Notes: generated by a model not told the origin, from the letters alone. A DNA stretch of 64,000 nucleotides from Bacillota bacterium (GCA_023435225.1 JAEYRX010000020.1:1-64000); one strand, 5' to 3'. Positions 1 through 8,128 are shown, counted from the stretch's first letter. Numbers and translations are program-made.

Positions 1-348
1 ATTTTTATTATTCTTTTTAGTCTTCTTTGTAGTTTTCGGTGTCGGCGTAGGTGTCGGCGTCGGTGTCGGTGTCGGTGTCGGTGTTTGGTCAGGATCTTCC
101 GGCGAAGGAGTTACTAACCCCGAAGGAGCCGGTGTTCCCTCTGTATTATCTTCTGAATTCGCAGTTGGTAAAACTGTTTCCTCTCCAGCTGGAGTTGTTG
201 TTGGAGCAGCAACAGGCAATGTTGGTATTGGAGCAGGATTGCTACTTTTTTTACTACTGCCTCCACCGCCACCACATCCAACTAAATATAATAGAATTAA
301 AAAAATAATAATTACTATTGAAGTAATTGATGTAATTTTATATTTCAT
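1..348 (-). CDS. Putative lipoprotein, Thr-Pro-rich (partial, 3' end off the left edge)
   Basis: The reverse strand reads from an ATG at 348 without a stop to the window edge, giving about 116 residues. It starts with a short charged N-terminus, a hydrophobic segment (about residues 5-23) and a lipobox L-V-G-C with Cys25. A run of glycines follows, then a low-complexity linker rich in Pro, Thr, Ala and Ser, a (Thr-Pro)n tract at about residues 89-104 and a Lys/Asn-rich tail. This is typical of a secreted lipoprotein whose linker leads to a downstream domain that lies outside the window. The function is unknown. Confidence 0.7.
   Translation of the reverse strand, partial: MKYKITSITSIVIIIFLILLYLVGCGGGGGSSKKSSNPAPIPTLPVAAPTTTPAGEETVLPTANSEDNTEGTPAPSGLVTPSPEDPDQTPTPTPTPTPTPTPTPKTTKKTKKNNKN
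36..86 (-). repeat. Hexanucleotide microsatellite encoding Thr-Pro repeats
   Basis: Imperfect tandem repeats of GTCGGT/GTCGGC on the plus strand, inside the lipoprotein gene, encode the alternating Thr-Pro tract. The unit is six bases, so changes in copy number keep the reading frame and would only alter linker length. Confidence 0.75.
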
Positions 349-409
349 CTATGAACACCTCTGCCTTGCATAATTCTATCTTAATTACAAAATTACAAAT
401 TAATTTAAA

Positions 410-446
410 ATAAAAATAAAAACCCGCATTAAAAATAATGCCGGTT
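410..446 (-). terminator. Rho-independent terminator downstream of the beta-propeller gene
   Basis: Read on the minus strand, AAACCGGCATTA and TAATGCGGGTTT form a stem with one mismatch, followed by a U-rich stretch. It lies about 175 bp after the stop of the 622-1662 gene and before the lipoprotein gene. Confidence 0.65.
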
Positions 447-621
447 TCACTACTAACTCTACCAGATTCAAGTGACCAAATATAAATCTGGTTTCATCGC
501 TTCATTTATGAAAATATTAAGATATGCTCAATATCATTTTACATGTCAATCCATAATCTGTCAACCCTTTTAGCTGCATTTTTCCGTGACCAGGATTTAT
601 ATCACTTTATAATGTGAATGT

Positions 622-1662
622 TTAAGGAATATTTATAACCCAAATGGCCGGCCGGATTCCTCTAAAAGTAAAAAAGGCTAACTTTTTCCCATCCGGGCTC
701 CAACTTAATGAGCCTCCATTCAAGCCAACTTTATTTGTAACATAATATAATTCACCGGATTTTATATCTTTAACTAATAAACTGCCACGGTCAAATTTCC
801 CATTTCCTTCCTTGGTGGTAACTCTATTGGAGACAAAAGCCAATTTTTTACCATCCGGAGATACTGCCGGCAAACGATTATCAAATTCATCGACTACCAC
901 TTGATTCATTGTCCCATTTAGAGGATTTATCGACCAAATGCCCCCTTTACCAAAATCCATCACTTGGTAATTTTGACCGGAAACTGTTACGTTTTTAGTA
1001 GTTGGACATAACATAGAAAAATATATGTTACCGTCTTTCCCCCAACATGGAGAGATTAATAATTCTCCGTCCTGCCCGGCTAAAAACTTTGTCGATCCAT
1101 CTGCTAAATTAATTATAAATAATCTCCCACGATATGGGCCTTCTCCCCGGCTAAATACAATCTGAGTTCCATCCGGAGACCAGGACGGTTCTCGATCTTC
1201 AGGCCCAATAGTCAATTGTTTCCCTACTCCACTAGGCAGTTCTTTCAACCATATTGAGGAATTTAGATTGGCATTATTTGTTTTGGCAAAACTCCGCCTG
1301 GACATCACAATTCGTTTTCCGTCAGGAGCCCAACGAGGTGAAAAATCAATGAGTTGATCAGTATTGGTAAGCGGAGTTGGATCAGTTACCGGATCAAGCG
1401 ACCAATACCAGATCCTCATTTTTGTATTGTCTTCCCCCTGAATTTTACCTGAAAAAATAAGTGTCTTACCATCCGGCGCCCAATCACAAGACCAGATATC
1501 AAAATTTTTGGGTAATAATTGAACTTCTGTTCCAACCATATTAGACGCCAAAGTTGGTAATGGGATTATAGCTGAATCAGAGTTATTATCAGCTAGGATT
1601 AAACTTGTCCCAAATATTAATGTAAGTAAAATTACCAATATATGTTGATGAATTCGTTTCAT
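622..1662 (-). CDS. Secreted TolB-like beta-propeller (PD40 repeat) protein
   Basis: 346 residues with an N-terminal signal peptide (basic MKRIHQH, then a hydrophobic core to about residue 24). At least five PD40/WD40-like motifs of the form W-(S/A)-P-D-G-(K/T) recur every 45-60 residues, plus a degenerate one (W-G-K-D-G), which fits a six-bladed propeller as in the C-terminal domain of TolB. There is no catalytic domain, so it is probably an extracytoplasmic binding or scaffolding protein. The start is supported by GAGGAGG just upstream. It lies downstream of murB in the same direction with a 92-bp gap. The specific ligand is unknown. Confidence 0.8.
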   Translation of the reverse strand: MKRIHQHILVILLTLIFGTSLILADNNSDSAIIPLPTLASNMVGTEVQLLPKNFDIWSCDWAPDGKTLIFSGKIQGEDNTKMRIWYWSLDPVTDPTPLTNTDQLIDFSPRWAPDGKRIVMSRRSFAKTNNANLNSSIWLKELPSGVGKQLTIGPEDREPSWSPDGTQIVFSRGEGPYRGRLFIINLADGSTKFLAGQDGELLISPCWGKDGNIYFSMLCPTTKNVTVSGQNYQVMDFGKGGIWSINPLNGTMNQVVVDEFDNRLPAVSPDGKKLAFVSNRVTTKEGNGKFDRGSLLVKDIKSGELYYVTNKVGLNGGSLSWSPDGKKLAFFTFRGIRPAIWVINIP

Positions 1663-1754
1663 CGAAATCCTCCTCTATCAAACCACTTACCCCTACTTTT
1701 TTCGACATTAATACTTTATGTCCTTTACTTAATAATACATTTCATAAAGGGAAT

Positions 1755-2663
1755 TTAATCCTCACCAATAACCCTGATCTCCGGAATTAACTCGACACCT
1801 TTTTTTTCTTTAATAACCTTCTTAATATGTGCTATCAAATCTAAAACATCTTGAGCTGTCGCTTTTCCTGTATTGACAATAAAGCCTGCGTGCTTTGGAG
1901 ATACCTGCGCTCCCCCAATCGAAAAACCTTTTAGACCTGATTCCTCGATCAAAGGCCCCACATAATATCCGGTAGGTCGCCTAAAAACACTACCGGCACT
2001 TGGCATAGCTAAAGGTTGTTTGGTTTCTCTTTGACAAGTAAGATCGGAAATTCTGGCTGAAATATTTTCATTTTCAGCCGGGTGAAGAACTAACCTGACC
2101 TCGGTAATAACTTCAGTCTCCTCTTGAAACCTACTAAAACGATAACTCAATTTCAATTCTTTCTGATCATATACAACAGAACCTTTGGGAAGGCTAAATG
2201 CCTTTACCTGTAATATGACTTGAGCCATCTCTCCACCATAAGCGCCCGCATTCATAAAAACTGCCCCGCCTACAGTTCCGGGTATTCCACATGCAAATTC
2301 CAACCCGGATAAACCTAGACAAGCGGTTTTTTTGGCTAAATCCGATAAAGCCAACCCCGCCCCGGCAATAATTTCATTTTCCAACACTTCCCAGTGAGTG
2401 AATTTTCCAGCAAGTTTTATTCCCACACCTCGGATCCCCTTATCTCGAACCAAGAGATTAGAACCTAATCCTACTACCATCCAAGGTATTTTCTCTTCCG
2501 CGCAAAAAGATAACACCCTATGTAATTCTTCAATGCTTCCTGGTTCAACTAATAAATCCAGTGGTCCTCCTATTTTGAAGGTAGTAATCTCCGACATTGG
2601 AAGGTCAAACCACTTTTCTATTCCCTCCAAAATATTCTCAGCCTTTTTTTGCCATTGGTTCAT
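1755..2663 (-). CDS. murB: UDP-N-acetylenolpyruvoylglucosamine reductase
   Basis: FAD-dependent enzyme that reduces UDP-GlcNAc-enolpyruvate to UDP-MurNAc with NADPH, in cytoplasmic peptidoglycan precursor synthesis. Family signatures: an FAD-binding region with KIGGPLDLLVEP and GLGSNLLV; the GIPGTVGGAVFMNAGAYGGE block; catalytic Arg in YRFSRF; the proton-donor Ser in SAGSVFRRP; and the terminal Glu in EIRVIGE. At about 302 residues it matches the short type II MurB. I chose the internal ATG at 2663 (MNQWQ) because GGGGGAG lies just before it. An upstream ATG at 2702 is in frame but has no ribosome site. Confidence 0.95.
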   Translation of the reverse strand: MNQWQKKAENILEGIEKWFDLPMSEITTFKIGGPLDLLVEPGSIEELHRVLSFCAEEKIPWMVVGLGSNLLVRDKGIRGVGIKLAGKFTHWEVLENEIIAGAGLALSDLAKKTACLGLSGLEFACGIPGTVGGAVFMNAGAYGGEMAQVILQVKAFSLPKGSVVYDQKELKLSYRFSRFQEETEVITEVRLVLHPAENENISARISDLTCQRETKQPLAMPSAGSVFRRPTGYYVGPLIEESGLKGFSIGGAQVSPKHAGFIVNTGKATAQDVLDLIAHIKKVIKEKKGVELIPEIRVIGED

Positions 2664-2814
2664 CCATACTCCCCCAGCTAAATCTAAATTCTTAAAAAAC
2701 ATATCGTAATTAAATATTTACCAGTGATATTCCCGATTATTCGGGAAATTATATAACCAATAAAAATATAATCATGTAATAACTAATAACATAATATCGG
2801 AAAAAAGGGATTAA

Positions 2815-3837
2815 ATGCAATTATTTCAACCAAAAAGAGTCTTTTTTGAAGCAGATGCCTTAAATTATCCATTAGGAAGCGAAATCTTAAACCGGCTTGC
2901 CAATACCCCGGCCGAGATCAAAATTATTGAATCCAATAAAAGGATGACCGGTATACCCGGTACAAATCCTCAGCAAAAGTTTAGAGAAGGAAAACAGACC
3001 CTCGTGGTTGGGGTTAAAAAGGATTTAAAACTCGATACTTGTAAACCATCTGCTGATTTTGAGTTCACAATTGCCTCCGGATGCCCCGGTAAATGTCAAT
3101 ATTGTTATCTTCAAACCCATATGGGAAAGAAGCCATATATAAAAATATATGTAAATATTAACGAAATTTTAGCTAAAATAAAAGAGATTACTGATTCTAA
3201 CACACCTAAGACCACTGTTTTCGAAGCCGCTAGTACCGCTGATCCTTTAGCAGTTGAACATATTACCGGTTCACTTGGGAAGACAATTGAATACTTCGGC
3301 TCTTTAGAACATGCCAGACTGAGAGTAGTCACCAAATTTAATAATGTCGATTCTCTATTGAACTTAAGCCATAATGGCCGAACCAGATTCCGATTCAGTT
3401 TAAATTCGGCCGAGATTATAAATAAATTTGAACATAACACCGCCACTTTAAGCGATAGAATTAACGCTGCCAACAAAATTGCCGAAGCAGGTTATCCACT
3501 CGGATTTATTATTGCTCCATTATTTATTTATCCCGATTATGAAGAAGGCTATGCCGACCTTTTCCGGCAATTAGCCACCTCCTTAAAACCGGTCCCCCAA
3601 GACTTGACCTTTGAATTAATTACTCACCGTTTCACCGGCAGCGCTAAAAAGATAATCCTGGAAAGATTTCCCGGGACTTTATTGGATTTGAACGAGTCCA
3701 CTCGGAGACGTAAATTTGGCCGATATGGATTAGTGAAATATATTTATCCCGAGGTCGCGTATGCAAGACTAAAAGAAAACATTCTCTCTTTATTAGAACG
3801 TTTCTTTCCAACATCTTTAGTGGAATATTTTACATAG
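2815..3837 (+). CDS. splB: Spore photoproduct lyase
   Basis: Radical-SAM enzyme that directly reverses the thymine dimer (spore photoproduct) during germination. The cluster motif is C90-x3-C94-x2-C97 within SGCPGKCQYCYLQ. Conserved downstream blocks include TRFRFS, FELITHRFT and the KFGRYG region, and the length of 340 matches Bacillus SplB (about 342). In Bacillus-type enzymes a Cys near 141 (FEAACTSD) donates the final hydrogen atom; here the same block reads FEAASTAD, so that residue is Ser140. Instead there is a Cys76 in the DTCKPSAD block. Isolated on the plus strand; a small TTCCCGA-TTAT-TCGGGAA hairpin (2730-2747) lies in the divergent promoter region shared with murB. Confidence 0.95.
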   Translation: MQLFQPKRVFFEADALNYPLGSEILNRLANTPAEIKIIESNKRMTGIPGTNPQQKFREGKQTLVVGVKKDLKLDTCKPSADFEFTIASGCPGKCQYCYLQTHMGKKPYIKIYVNINEILAKIKEITDSNTPKTTVFEAASTADPLAVEHITGSLGKTIEYFGSLEHARLRVVTKFNNVDSLLNLSHNGRTRFRFSLNSAEIINKFEHNTATLSDRINAANKIAEAGYPLGFIIAPLFIYPDYEEGYADLFRQLATSLKPVPQDLTFELITHRFTGSAKKIILERFPGTLLDLNESTRRRKFGRYGLVKYIYPEVAYARLKENILSLLERFFPTSLVEYFT

Positions 3838-3885
3838 GGACTTTTTGAAATATGACCATTTAAGATGAGAGTATTTTTATAACTA

Positions 3886-3986
3886 AGAAGCGCTGATTAA
3901 TCCGATTTTGTGCGAGCAAATATGCGGTATTAGGCATTTTGCGAAGCATAAAATCGTCACTTATTCAACTAATCAGCGCTTCCCTA
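3886..3986. repeat. Palindromic MITE-like element, copy 1 (family P3)
   Basis: About 100 bp bounded by terminal inverted repeats AAGCGCTGATTA / TAATCAGCGCTT. Inside, a second inverted pair (CGATTTTGTGCGAGCAAATATG, matching the complement of a CATTTTGCGAAGCATAAAATCG-like arm) makes the whole unit an imperfect hairpin. A nearly identical copy lies inverted at 61766-61866. No coding capacity. Confidence 0.85.
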
Positions 3987-4021
3987 ACACTGGTATATAA
4001 AAGCAGTTTAAATCAGGACAG

Positions 4022-4044
4022 AAAAAAACCCGTCAAAGACGGGC
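4022..4044 (-). terminator. Terminator of veg
   Basis: On the minus strand CCCGTC-TTT-GACGGG is followed by seven U residues. It begins a few bases after the veg stop codon. Confidence 0.85.
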
Positions 4045-4049
4045 CTTTC

Positions 4050-4328
4050 TTAACAACCATTTACAGCCTCATTGAAAGTTCCAATTCGATTGTTCTCTAC
4101 CAAGAGTTCTACTGCTTGAGTAAGAAGGTCTGCATAACTATAAGAAATTCTTCTTTCAATCTGACGTTCTTTAAAACTAACAACGAAGACTTTCGGGTAG
4201 GTTTGTTCTAAAATACCATCAACCTCAAAAATTCTTTTTCTGCCACGATTTGCTCTTATTCTAATAGGTTGTCCTACAAATACATTTAAATCTTCGCGAA
4301 TTCGGTCTAAAATCCCAACCTCCCCCAA
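4050..4328 (-). CDS. veg: Veg family protein
   Basis: Small cytoplasmic protein of the Veg/DUF1021 family, linked in Bacillus subtilis to biofilm gene regulation. The family core is visible: GQPIRIRANRGRKR, then GILEQTYPKVFVV and RRISYSYADLLTQAVEL, matching B. subtilis Veg in order and spacing. The C-terminal tail is slightly longer than usual. The ORF can open at a GTG at 4337, but TTG at 4328 sits 8 bases after GGAAGG and is the better start. Two consensus promoters precede it, as expected for one of the most strongly transcribed genes in Bacillus. ksgA and veg are also neighbours in Bacillus; here ykuK separates them. Confidence 0.88.
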   Translation of the reverse strand: MGEVGILDRIREDLNVFVGQPIRIRANRGRKRIFEVDGILEQTYPKVFVVSFKERQIERRISYSYADLLTQAVELLVENNRIGTFNEAVNGC

Positions 4329-4359
4329 TGAGTTCACCTTCCTTTACTATTTCCATAAA

Positions 4360-4388
4360 ATCATACCACATTTGTGTTGAAATGTCAA
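4360..4388 (-). promoter_or_regulatory. veg proximal promoter (sigma-A type)
   Basis: On the minus strand a perfect -35 TTGACA, 17-bp spacer and -10 TATGAT lie just upstream of the veg ribosome site. Confidence 0.8.
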
Positions 4389-4395
4389 GCTAAAT

Positions 4396-4425
4396 ATTAT
4401 ACCGGAATAATAAAGGTTTTGTCAA
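4396..4425 (-). promoter_or_regulatory. veg distal promoter (sigma-A type)
   Basis: On the minus strand TTGACA, 18-bp spacer, TATAAT. It forms a tandem pair with the proximal promoter about 37 bp downstream. Confidence 0.75.
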
Positions 4426-4455
4426 TAGCTTTTATTTATTTTTTTTGATATTCGG

Positions 4456-4926
4456 TTACTTTGTATACTTATCGGCTACTTTTGAAGCTCCATAAGAATC
4501 CGGTTTGATTCTGGCATCAAAACCGCTGCCTACAACCATCCCTACTACTTCCCGGATTATATCTTTAGTTCTTCCCTGCTCACCAACGTCCAAATGTATC
4601 TCAATATCTAAATCGGCTAATCCGTTTTCAGTTAATCTCTCAGCTAATTTAGCAGCTATGCTTAGACTTTTTGAAGTTTCATAAAAAATACGTTGTTTTA
4701 AACCCAATTTGACTTTTTCGCGTTCTTTAGCATAATAAAAACGGCCACCTTTGCCTTCTTTCAAAATAATAATGGCTGTTACATAGCAAACTTCTTCCCG
4801 CAATTGAGAATCAGTACCCACGATAAGCTTAAATTTAGCATCCGAATCATTGCTAATATATTCAACTATGTCTTTAAAGACTTGGTCAAAACTCAATCGC
4901 CCCTTTGTCGGGCTAATGAAAACCAT
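4456..4926 (-). CDS. YkuK-family (DUF458) ribonuclease H-like protein
   Basis: 156 residues matching the DUF458/YkuK family, which has an RNase H-like fold. Visible features are an opening S-P-T-K-G block, LIVGTDSQ with a candidate acidic metal ligand in the first strand, an ETSKSLSIAAKLAERL helix, IEIHLDVGEQGRTKDII in the central strand, and a C-terminal PDSYGASKVADKYTK block. Biochemical activity is not established for the family, so nuclease function is only an inference from fold. It lies between ksgA and veg, separated from ksgA by a composite palindromic repeat. Confidence 0.8.
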   Translation of the reverse strand: MVFISPTKGRLSFDQVFKDIVEYISNDSDAKFKLIVGTDSQLREEVCYVTAIIILKEGKGGRFYYAKEREKVKLGLKQRIFYETSKSLSIAAKLAERLTENGLADLDIEIHLDVGEQGRTKDIIREVVGMVVGSGFDARIKPDSYGASKVADKYTK

Positions 4927-4938
4927 TTATGCACCCTC

Positions 4939-5131
4939 TATATAGGATGAAGTAAATTTCTATATAAAATTTGCATTCCTAAAGCCGAATGCAAATACTT
5001 TTAAGTTAGTATTTACTTCATCCTATTACATTTGTAATAAGTTTAATTAATTTCATTAGCTTTGCATTACGTCCGGTTTTTGGGACGAAGGTTTTTAGAT
5101 ATTTATTAAAGGAATTTAATTAAACTTATAT
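4939..5131. repeat. Composite double-palindrome repeat, copy 1 (family P2, halves A+B)
   Basis: Two adjacent hairpin units. Half A (about 4939-5027) has outer arms GGATGAAGTAAAT / ATTTACTTCATCC around an inner GCATTCCTAAAGCCGAATGC hairpin. Half B (about 5035-5131) has outer arms AAGTTTAATTAATT / AATTTAATTAAACTT around an inner TTACGTCCGG..GGGACG hairpin. The junction is a small palindrome TTACA-TTTGTAA. The right arm of half B runs into the 3' end of ksgA. A second A+B copy lies inverted at 10413-10596. Confidence 0.85.
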
Positions 5132-5997
5132 TCATTTGCCCTGATTTCTTTGGCCAAATGAAGAAACTCCAGCAATGATAAAGTTTCTCCACGTCGCCTG
5201 GGGTCAATCCGGAGTTCTTGTAATCGATAGGATAATGTCTCTTTACTGTTGGATAAGTCCTCTATTCCAGCTAAAGAGTTCAAAATTGTTTTTCGACGTT
5301 GACCGAATGCCGCTTGAACAACTTGGCGCAAATAAGGATAAAGCTCCGGATCATATTGTATATTATCCGGTATAATCCGAACTATTGCCGAATCGATTTG
5401 GGGCATTGGATAAAAAACTGTTTTAGGAACTATAGCTATTTTCTCGACCCGCCCAAAAAAATTAAGCATTACTGTAAGAGCTCCATACTCTTTAGCCCCA
5501 GGTTTAGCAGTTAACCGTTGAGCAACTTCTTTTTGAACTAAAAAAACCATAGATTTCCAGGAAACACCTGATTCCAACAGCTTAAAAAGTACTGGAGTGG
5601 TTATGTAGTAGGGCAAATTGGCAATTACTTTATATGTACAATTCTCAGCAGAGAATTCTTTAAATATTGAATTTATATCAGTATCCATTATGTCTTGATT
5701 CAAAAGCGTTAAGTTTTCAAATTCGGCTAATTTTTCTTGTAAAATAGAAAATAAGCCGCGGTCATATTCCACTGCAATTATGTGTTTAGCTTTATGTATT
5801 AAATCATAGGTCAAAGCACCCAATCCGGGGCCAATTTCCAAAACAAGATCACTATTACTGGGTTCTCCTGCTTTAACAATTTTTTGAAGAATATTTTCAT
5901 CAATTAAAAAGTTCTGACCTAAGCTTTTACGGGGAGCAAAACCTTTTTTGCTTAATTCTTCCACTATAACTTTTTTTGAAGTAATCATGCCAATCAT
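5116..5997 (-). CDS. ksgA: 16S rRNA (adenine1518/1519-N6)-dimethyltransferase
   Basis: SAM-dependent enzyme that dimethylates two adjacent adenines in helix 45 of 16S rRNA, a late ribosome-assembly checkpoint. Motifs: KSLGQNFLIDENIL at the N-terminus, SAM-binding LEIGPGLGALT, catalytic N-L-P-Y-Y-I followed by TTPVLF, QKEVAQRL, and a C-terminal FGQRRKTILNSL domain. Length 293 is normal. The start at 5997 follows GGAAG. The last codons (Lys-Phe-Asn-stop) come from the arm of the P2 palindromic repeat, so the repeat has supplied this gene's stop codon. Confidence 0.96.
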   Translation of the reverse strand: MIGMITSKKVIVEELSKKGFAPRKSLGQNFLIDENILQKIVKAGEPSNSDLVLEIGPGLGALTYDLIHKAKHIIAVEYDRGLFSILQEKLAEFENLTLLNQDIMDTDINSIFKEFSAENCTYKVIANLPYYITTPVLFKLLESGVSWKSMVFLVQKEVAQRLTAKPGAKEYGALTVMLNFFGRVEKIAIVPKTVFYPMPQIDSAIVRIIPDNIQYDPELYPYLRQVVQAAFGQRRKTILNSLAGIEDLSNSKETLSYRLQELRIDPRRRGETLSLLEFLHLAKEIRANEYKFN

Positions 5998-6025
5998 ATT
6001 CCACTTCCATTATATCTTATCCAAA

Positions 6026-6145
6026 TAAGGGAGTTTCATAATTACCATAATTAAATTTTGAATACAATATATAGTAAATAACCCAGATGCGTCTATAGAT
6101 ATAATGTATTCAAATGTAAAATTTCAAATTATGAAAATCCCTCAA
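6026..6145. repeat. Dispersed palindromic repeat, family P1, copy 1
   Basis: Outer inverted arms (AAGGGAGTTTCATAATT and AATTATGAAAATCCCT) enclose an inner inverted pair GAATACAATATAT / ATAATGTATTC. Very similar to the copy at 7265-7383, including the central AGTAAATAACC segment; related copies at 11339, 24042 and 27379. Confidence 0.85.
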
Positions 6146-6161
6146 ATATAATCAAATTAAA

Positions 6162-7094
6162 TTATGAGCTCCGTCTATCTTTTACAAATTGACTCCCAGG
6201 CATTGATTTAGCATACTTAAGCATTTCAGCTCCGATTGCTTCAGCCTCCAACCAACTACTAATTTTACGGTTACTATTACCAACCTGTGCTAAAGCAATA
6301 GTCATTATCGGCCATTGTTCTATCAATCCCCGGCGATTTGTTACCATCAATCCACCGCGGCCCCGATCATTTTCATAATAAAATTGAGGGATTTCCAGTT
6401 CAAAGCGGTTAATAATTGTCTTTCCCAAATCTTCAGCGTAGCCGGACTTAAGCAAAATACAAAAGTCATCTCCCCCGAAATGAAACAATTTAGGTTCAGC
6501 TATCCCAAACTTTTGAATCTCTTCTTCTAAGATTTTAGCTAAAAATTTAATTACTTCATTACCTTGCTCAAAACTATAAAATTTATTAAACATCCTAAAA
6601 TCTTTCAAATCACAAAAAATCAACTGTAATTCTTGATTATTATTTATTCTCTGATTGACTTCATCTTCTAAAACTTGCTTACCGGGCAACTCAGTTAATG
6701 GGTTGATTTTTTTAACCAATTTAGCTTGAAGAACCATTGAATTTACACTATTTAACAAAGCTTTAGGGCTGAAGGGTTTGGTTAATATTTCAGACATTGA
6801 CAACCCCAGTAAATTAAATTGTTCCTCATTAAAATTCTGGTCTGCCAATATAATTACCGGAAGATTTTTGGTCTTTTCATTCCAGCGAATTTCGCCACAT
6901 AATTCGTAACCATCTTTTTTCATTAAATTGGGATTAATAATTAAAATATCAGGAGGATTATTAATAACTTTTTCATATGCCTCTTGGCCATCATTAGCTG
7001 TAGCTACCAAATAACCGGCATTTGATAGCTTAATCACCGCCAATTCCGCCACTCTTGAATCGGGCTCAACAATTAAAATACGTACGTCATCCAT
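6162..7094 (-). CDS. Receiver-GGDEF domain protein with degenerate receiver
   Basis: 310 residues. An N-terminal receiver domain (about 1-125) keeps the acidic pocket residues (ILIVEPD) and the conserved Lys (LTKPF), but the phosphoacceptor position reads IIN54 in place of the usual Asp. A GGDEF-like domain follows (about 130-300) with LTELPGKQ at the domain start, a DLKDFRMFNKFYSFEQG substrate region and HFGGDDF at the active-site loop, a variant of GG(D/E)EF. So phosphorylation is unlikely and cyclase activity uncertain; it may bind c-di-GMP/GTP or act by protein contacts. It is monocistronic and flanked by P1 repeats on both sides, with no histidine kinase nearby. Confidence 0.85.
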   Translation of the reverse strand: MDDVRILIVEPDSRVAELAVIKLSNAGYLVATANDGQEAYEKVINNPPDILIINPNLMKKDGYELCGEIRWNEKTKNLPVIILADQNFNEEQFNLLGLSMSEILTKPFSPKALLNSVNSMVLQAKLVKKINPLTELPGKQVLEDEVNQRINNNQELQLIFCDLKDFRMFNKFYSFEQGNEVIKFLAKILEEEIQKFGIAEPKLFHFGGDDFCILLKSGYAEDLGKTIINRFELEIPQFYYENDRGRGGLMVTNRRGLIEQWPIMTIALAQVGNSNRKISSWLEAEAIGAEMLKYAKSMPGSQFVKDRRSS

Positions 7095-7264
7095 CCCAAA
7101 ATACCCCCGTTTGATTGATGTTCCAAAAATATACCCAAACTATAATACAAATTACATATTGTAAATTTAGCTTATAAATTAAATGAATAAAATAATAAAT
7201 TCGACAATTACCGTTCTTTTCCTTCACCATTATTTTCCGTTCTTAATTAAGAGTTTTCCTAATT

Positions 7265-7383
7265 ATGGGGGTTTCATAATTACCTTAATTGAGTTTTCGA
7301 TACAATATACAGTAAATAACCTAGTTGCGACTATCAATATATTGTATCGAAATGTTAAATTTTTTAATTATGAAAATCCCTCA
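7265..7383. repeat. Dispersed palindromic repeat, family P1, copy 2
   Basis: Outer arms GGGGGTTTCATAATTA / TAATTATGAAAATCCCT and inner arms CGATACAATATA / TATTGTATCG. The inner stem differs from copy 1 (GAATAC to CGATAC) but stays complementary on both sides. It fills most of the 365-bp gap between the receiver-GGDEF gene and padR. Confidence 0.85.
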
Positions 7384-7391
7384 ATTTGATA

Positions 7392-7428
7392 AAGTAAAGA
7401 AAAGATGTTGAATTAAAATCCAACATCT
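7392..7428 (-). terminator. Terminator of padR
   Basis: On the minus strand GATGTTG and CAACATC form a stem with a 10-base AT loop, followed by a U-rich tail. It lies about 30 bp after the padR stop. Confidence 0.75.
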
Positions 7429-7459
7429 TCAAGACAAAATTAAAATTGTATTAATAATT

Positions 7460-8002
7460 TTATAATCCATTTTTGACCAGAGTTTCCCGGACTTTTTCCA
7501 ACCACTCAACTTCCGATTCTAAAAAACCAATATGATGTTTAATAATTAAAATCGCCGTAACAGCATCATCAGATAATTCAGCGTTTTTTATTCCTTCCAT
7601 ATCGAAACGACCAAGTTCATGGCGGATTCTTTCAATTTGCTCTTCAACAATTGGAAGCAGATTGAAGTTACGGTCTGTTAGTGTAAATAGCGCCAATGCC
7701 ACATCCATCCCAAAATAAATCTTATCAGCGCCAAATCTATTATTAATGATGGAGTCCATTAAAACTTTTTGTCCTTTTGAAGTAATTTCATAAACATTCT
7801 TATTGGGACGATTAAATGATTCCACTTGTTTTGATGAAACCAATCCTTCTTTTTCAAACTGTTTTAATAAGCGGTAAACATAAGGCATGCTCAGATTAAT
7901 CCAAAGGCTGGCATTGCTCTCTTCAAGAAACTGCGCTATTTCATACCCATATCTTGGACTTTGATTTATTAAACCCAACAAAAAAATTTCCGAGTTATTC
8001 AT
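7460..8002 (-). CDS. PadR-family transcriptional regulator
   Basis: 180 residues. The N-terminal winged helix has the PadR signature: ILLGL-like start (IFLLGLINQSPRYGYEI), an acidic recognition segment ending in MPYVYRLLKQFEKEGLV, and a wing ending in YEITSKGQKVL. The C-terminal part (about 95-180) is an alpha-helical dimerisation region of the PadR_C type. PadR proteins usually repress transporters or stress genes. A 22-bp perfect palindrome lies just upstream of its own start and suggests autoregulation. The neighbouring orphan solute-binding protein gene, transcribed toward it, is a possible target. Confidence 0.88.
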   Translation of the reverse strand: MNNSEIFLLGLINQSPRYGYEIAQFLEESNASLWINLSMPYVYRLLKQFEKEGLVSSKQVESFNRPNKNVYEITSKGQKVLMDSIINNRFGADKIYFGMDVALALFTLTDRNFNLLPIVEEQIERIRHELGRFDMEGIKNAELSDDAVTAILIIKHHIGFLESEVEWLEKVRETLVKNGL

Positions 8003-8031
8003 TATTATACTCCAATAATAATTACTTTAAT

Positions 8032-8053
8032 AATATTATACTTGTATAATATT
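8032..8053. promoter_or_regulatory. Probable PadR operator (palindrome in padR promoter)
   Basis: AATATTATAC-TT-GTATAATATT, 10-bp perfect arms, 30 bp upstream of the padR start codon. It contains a -10-like TATAAT, so a bound regulator would block the promoter. Confidence 0.6.
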
Positions 8054-8128
8054 AAAATTGTCAAATATATATTTTGTTAATATTGTATAAGTAAAATAAT
8101 TGTTGAATTTTTTCCAAGCTTTAGTTTA

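Noticed and set aside
51..308. Plus-strand open frame with a Ser-Val repeat
   Set aside because: It is the antisense of the Thr-Pro-rich lipoprotein, which has a signal peptide and lipobox on the minus strand.
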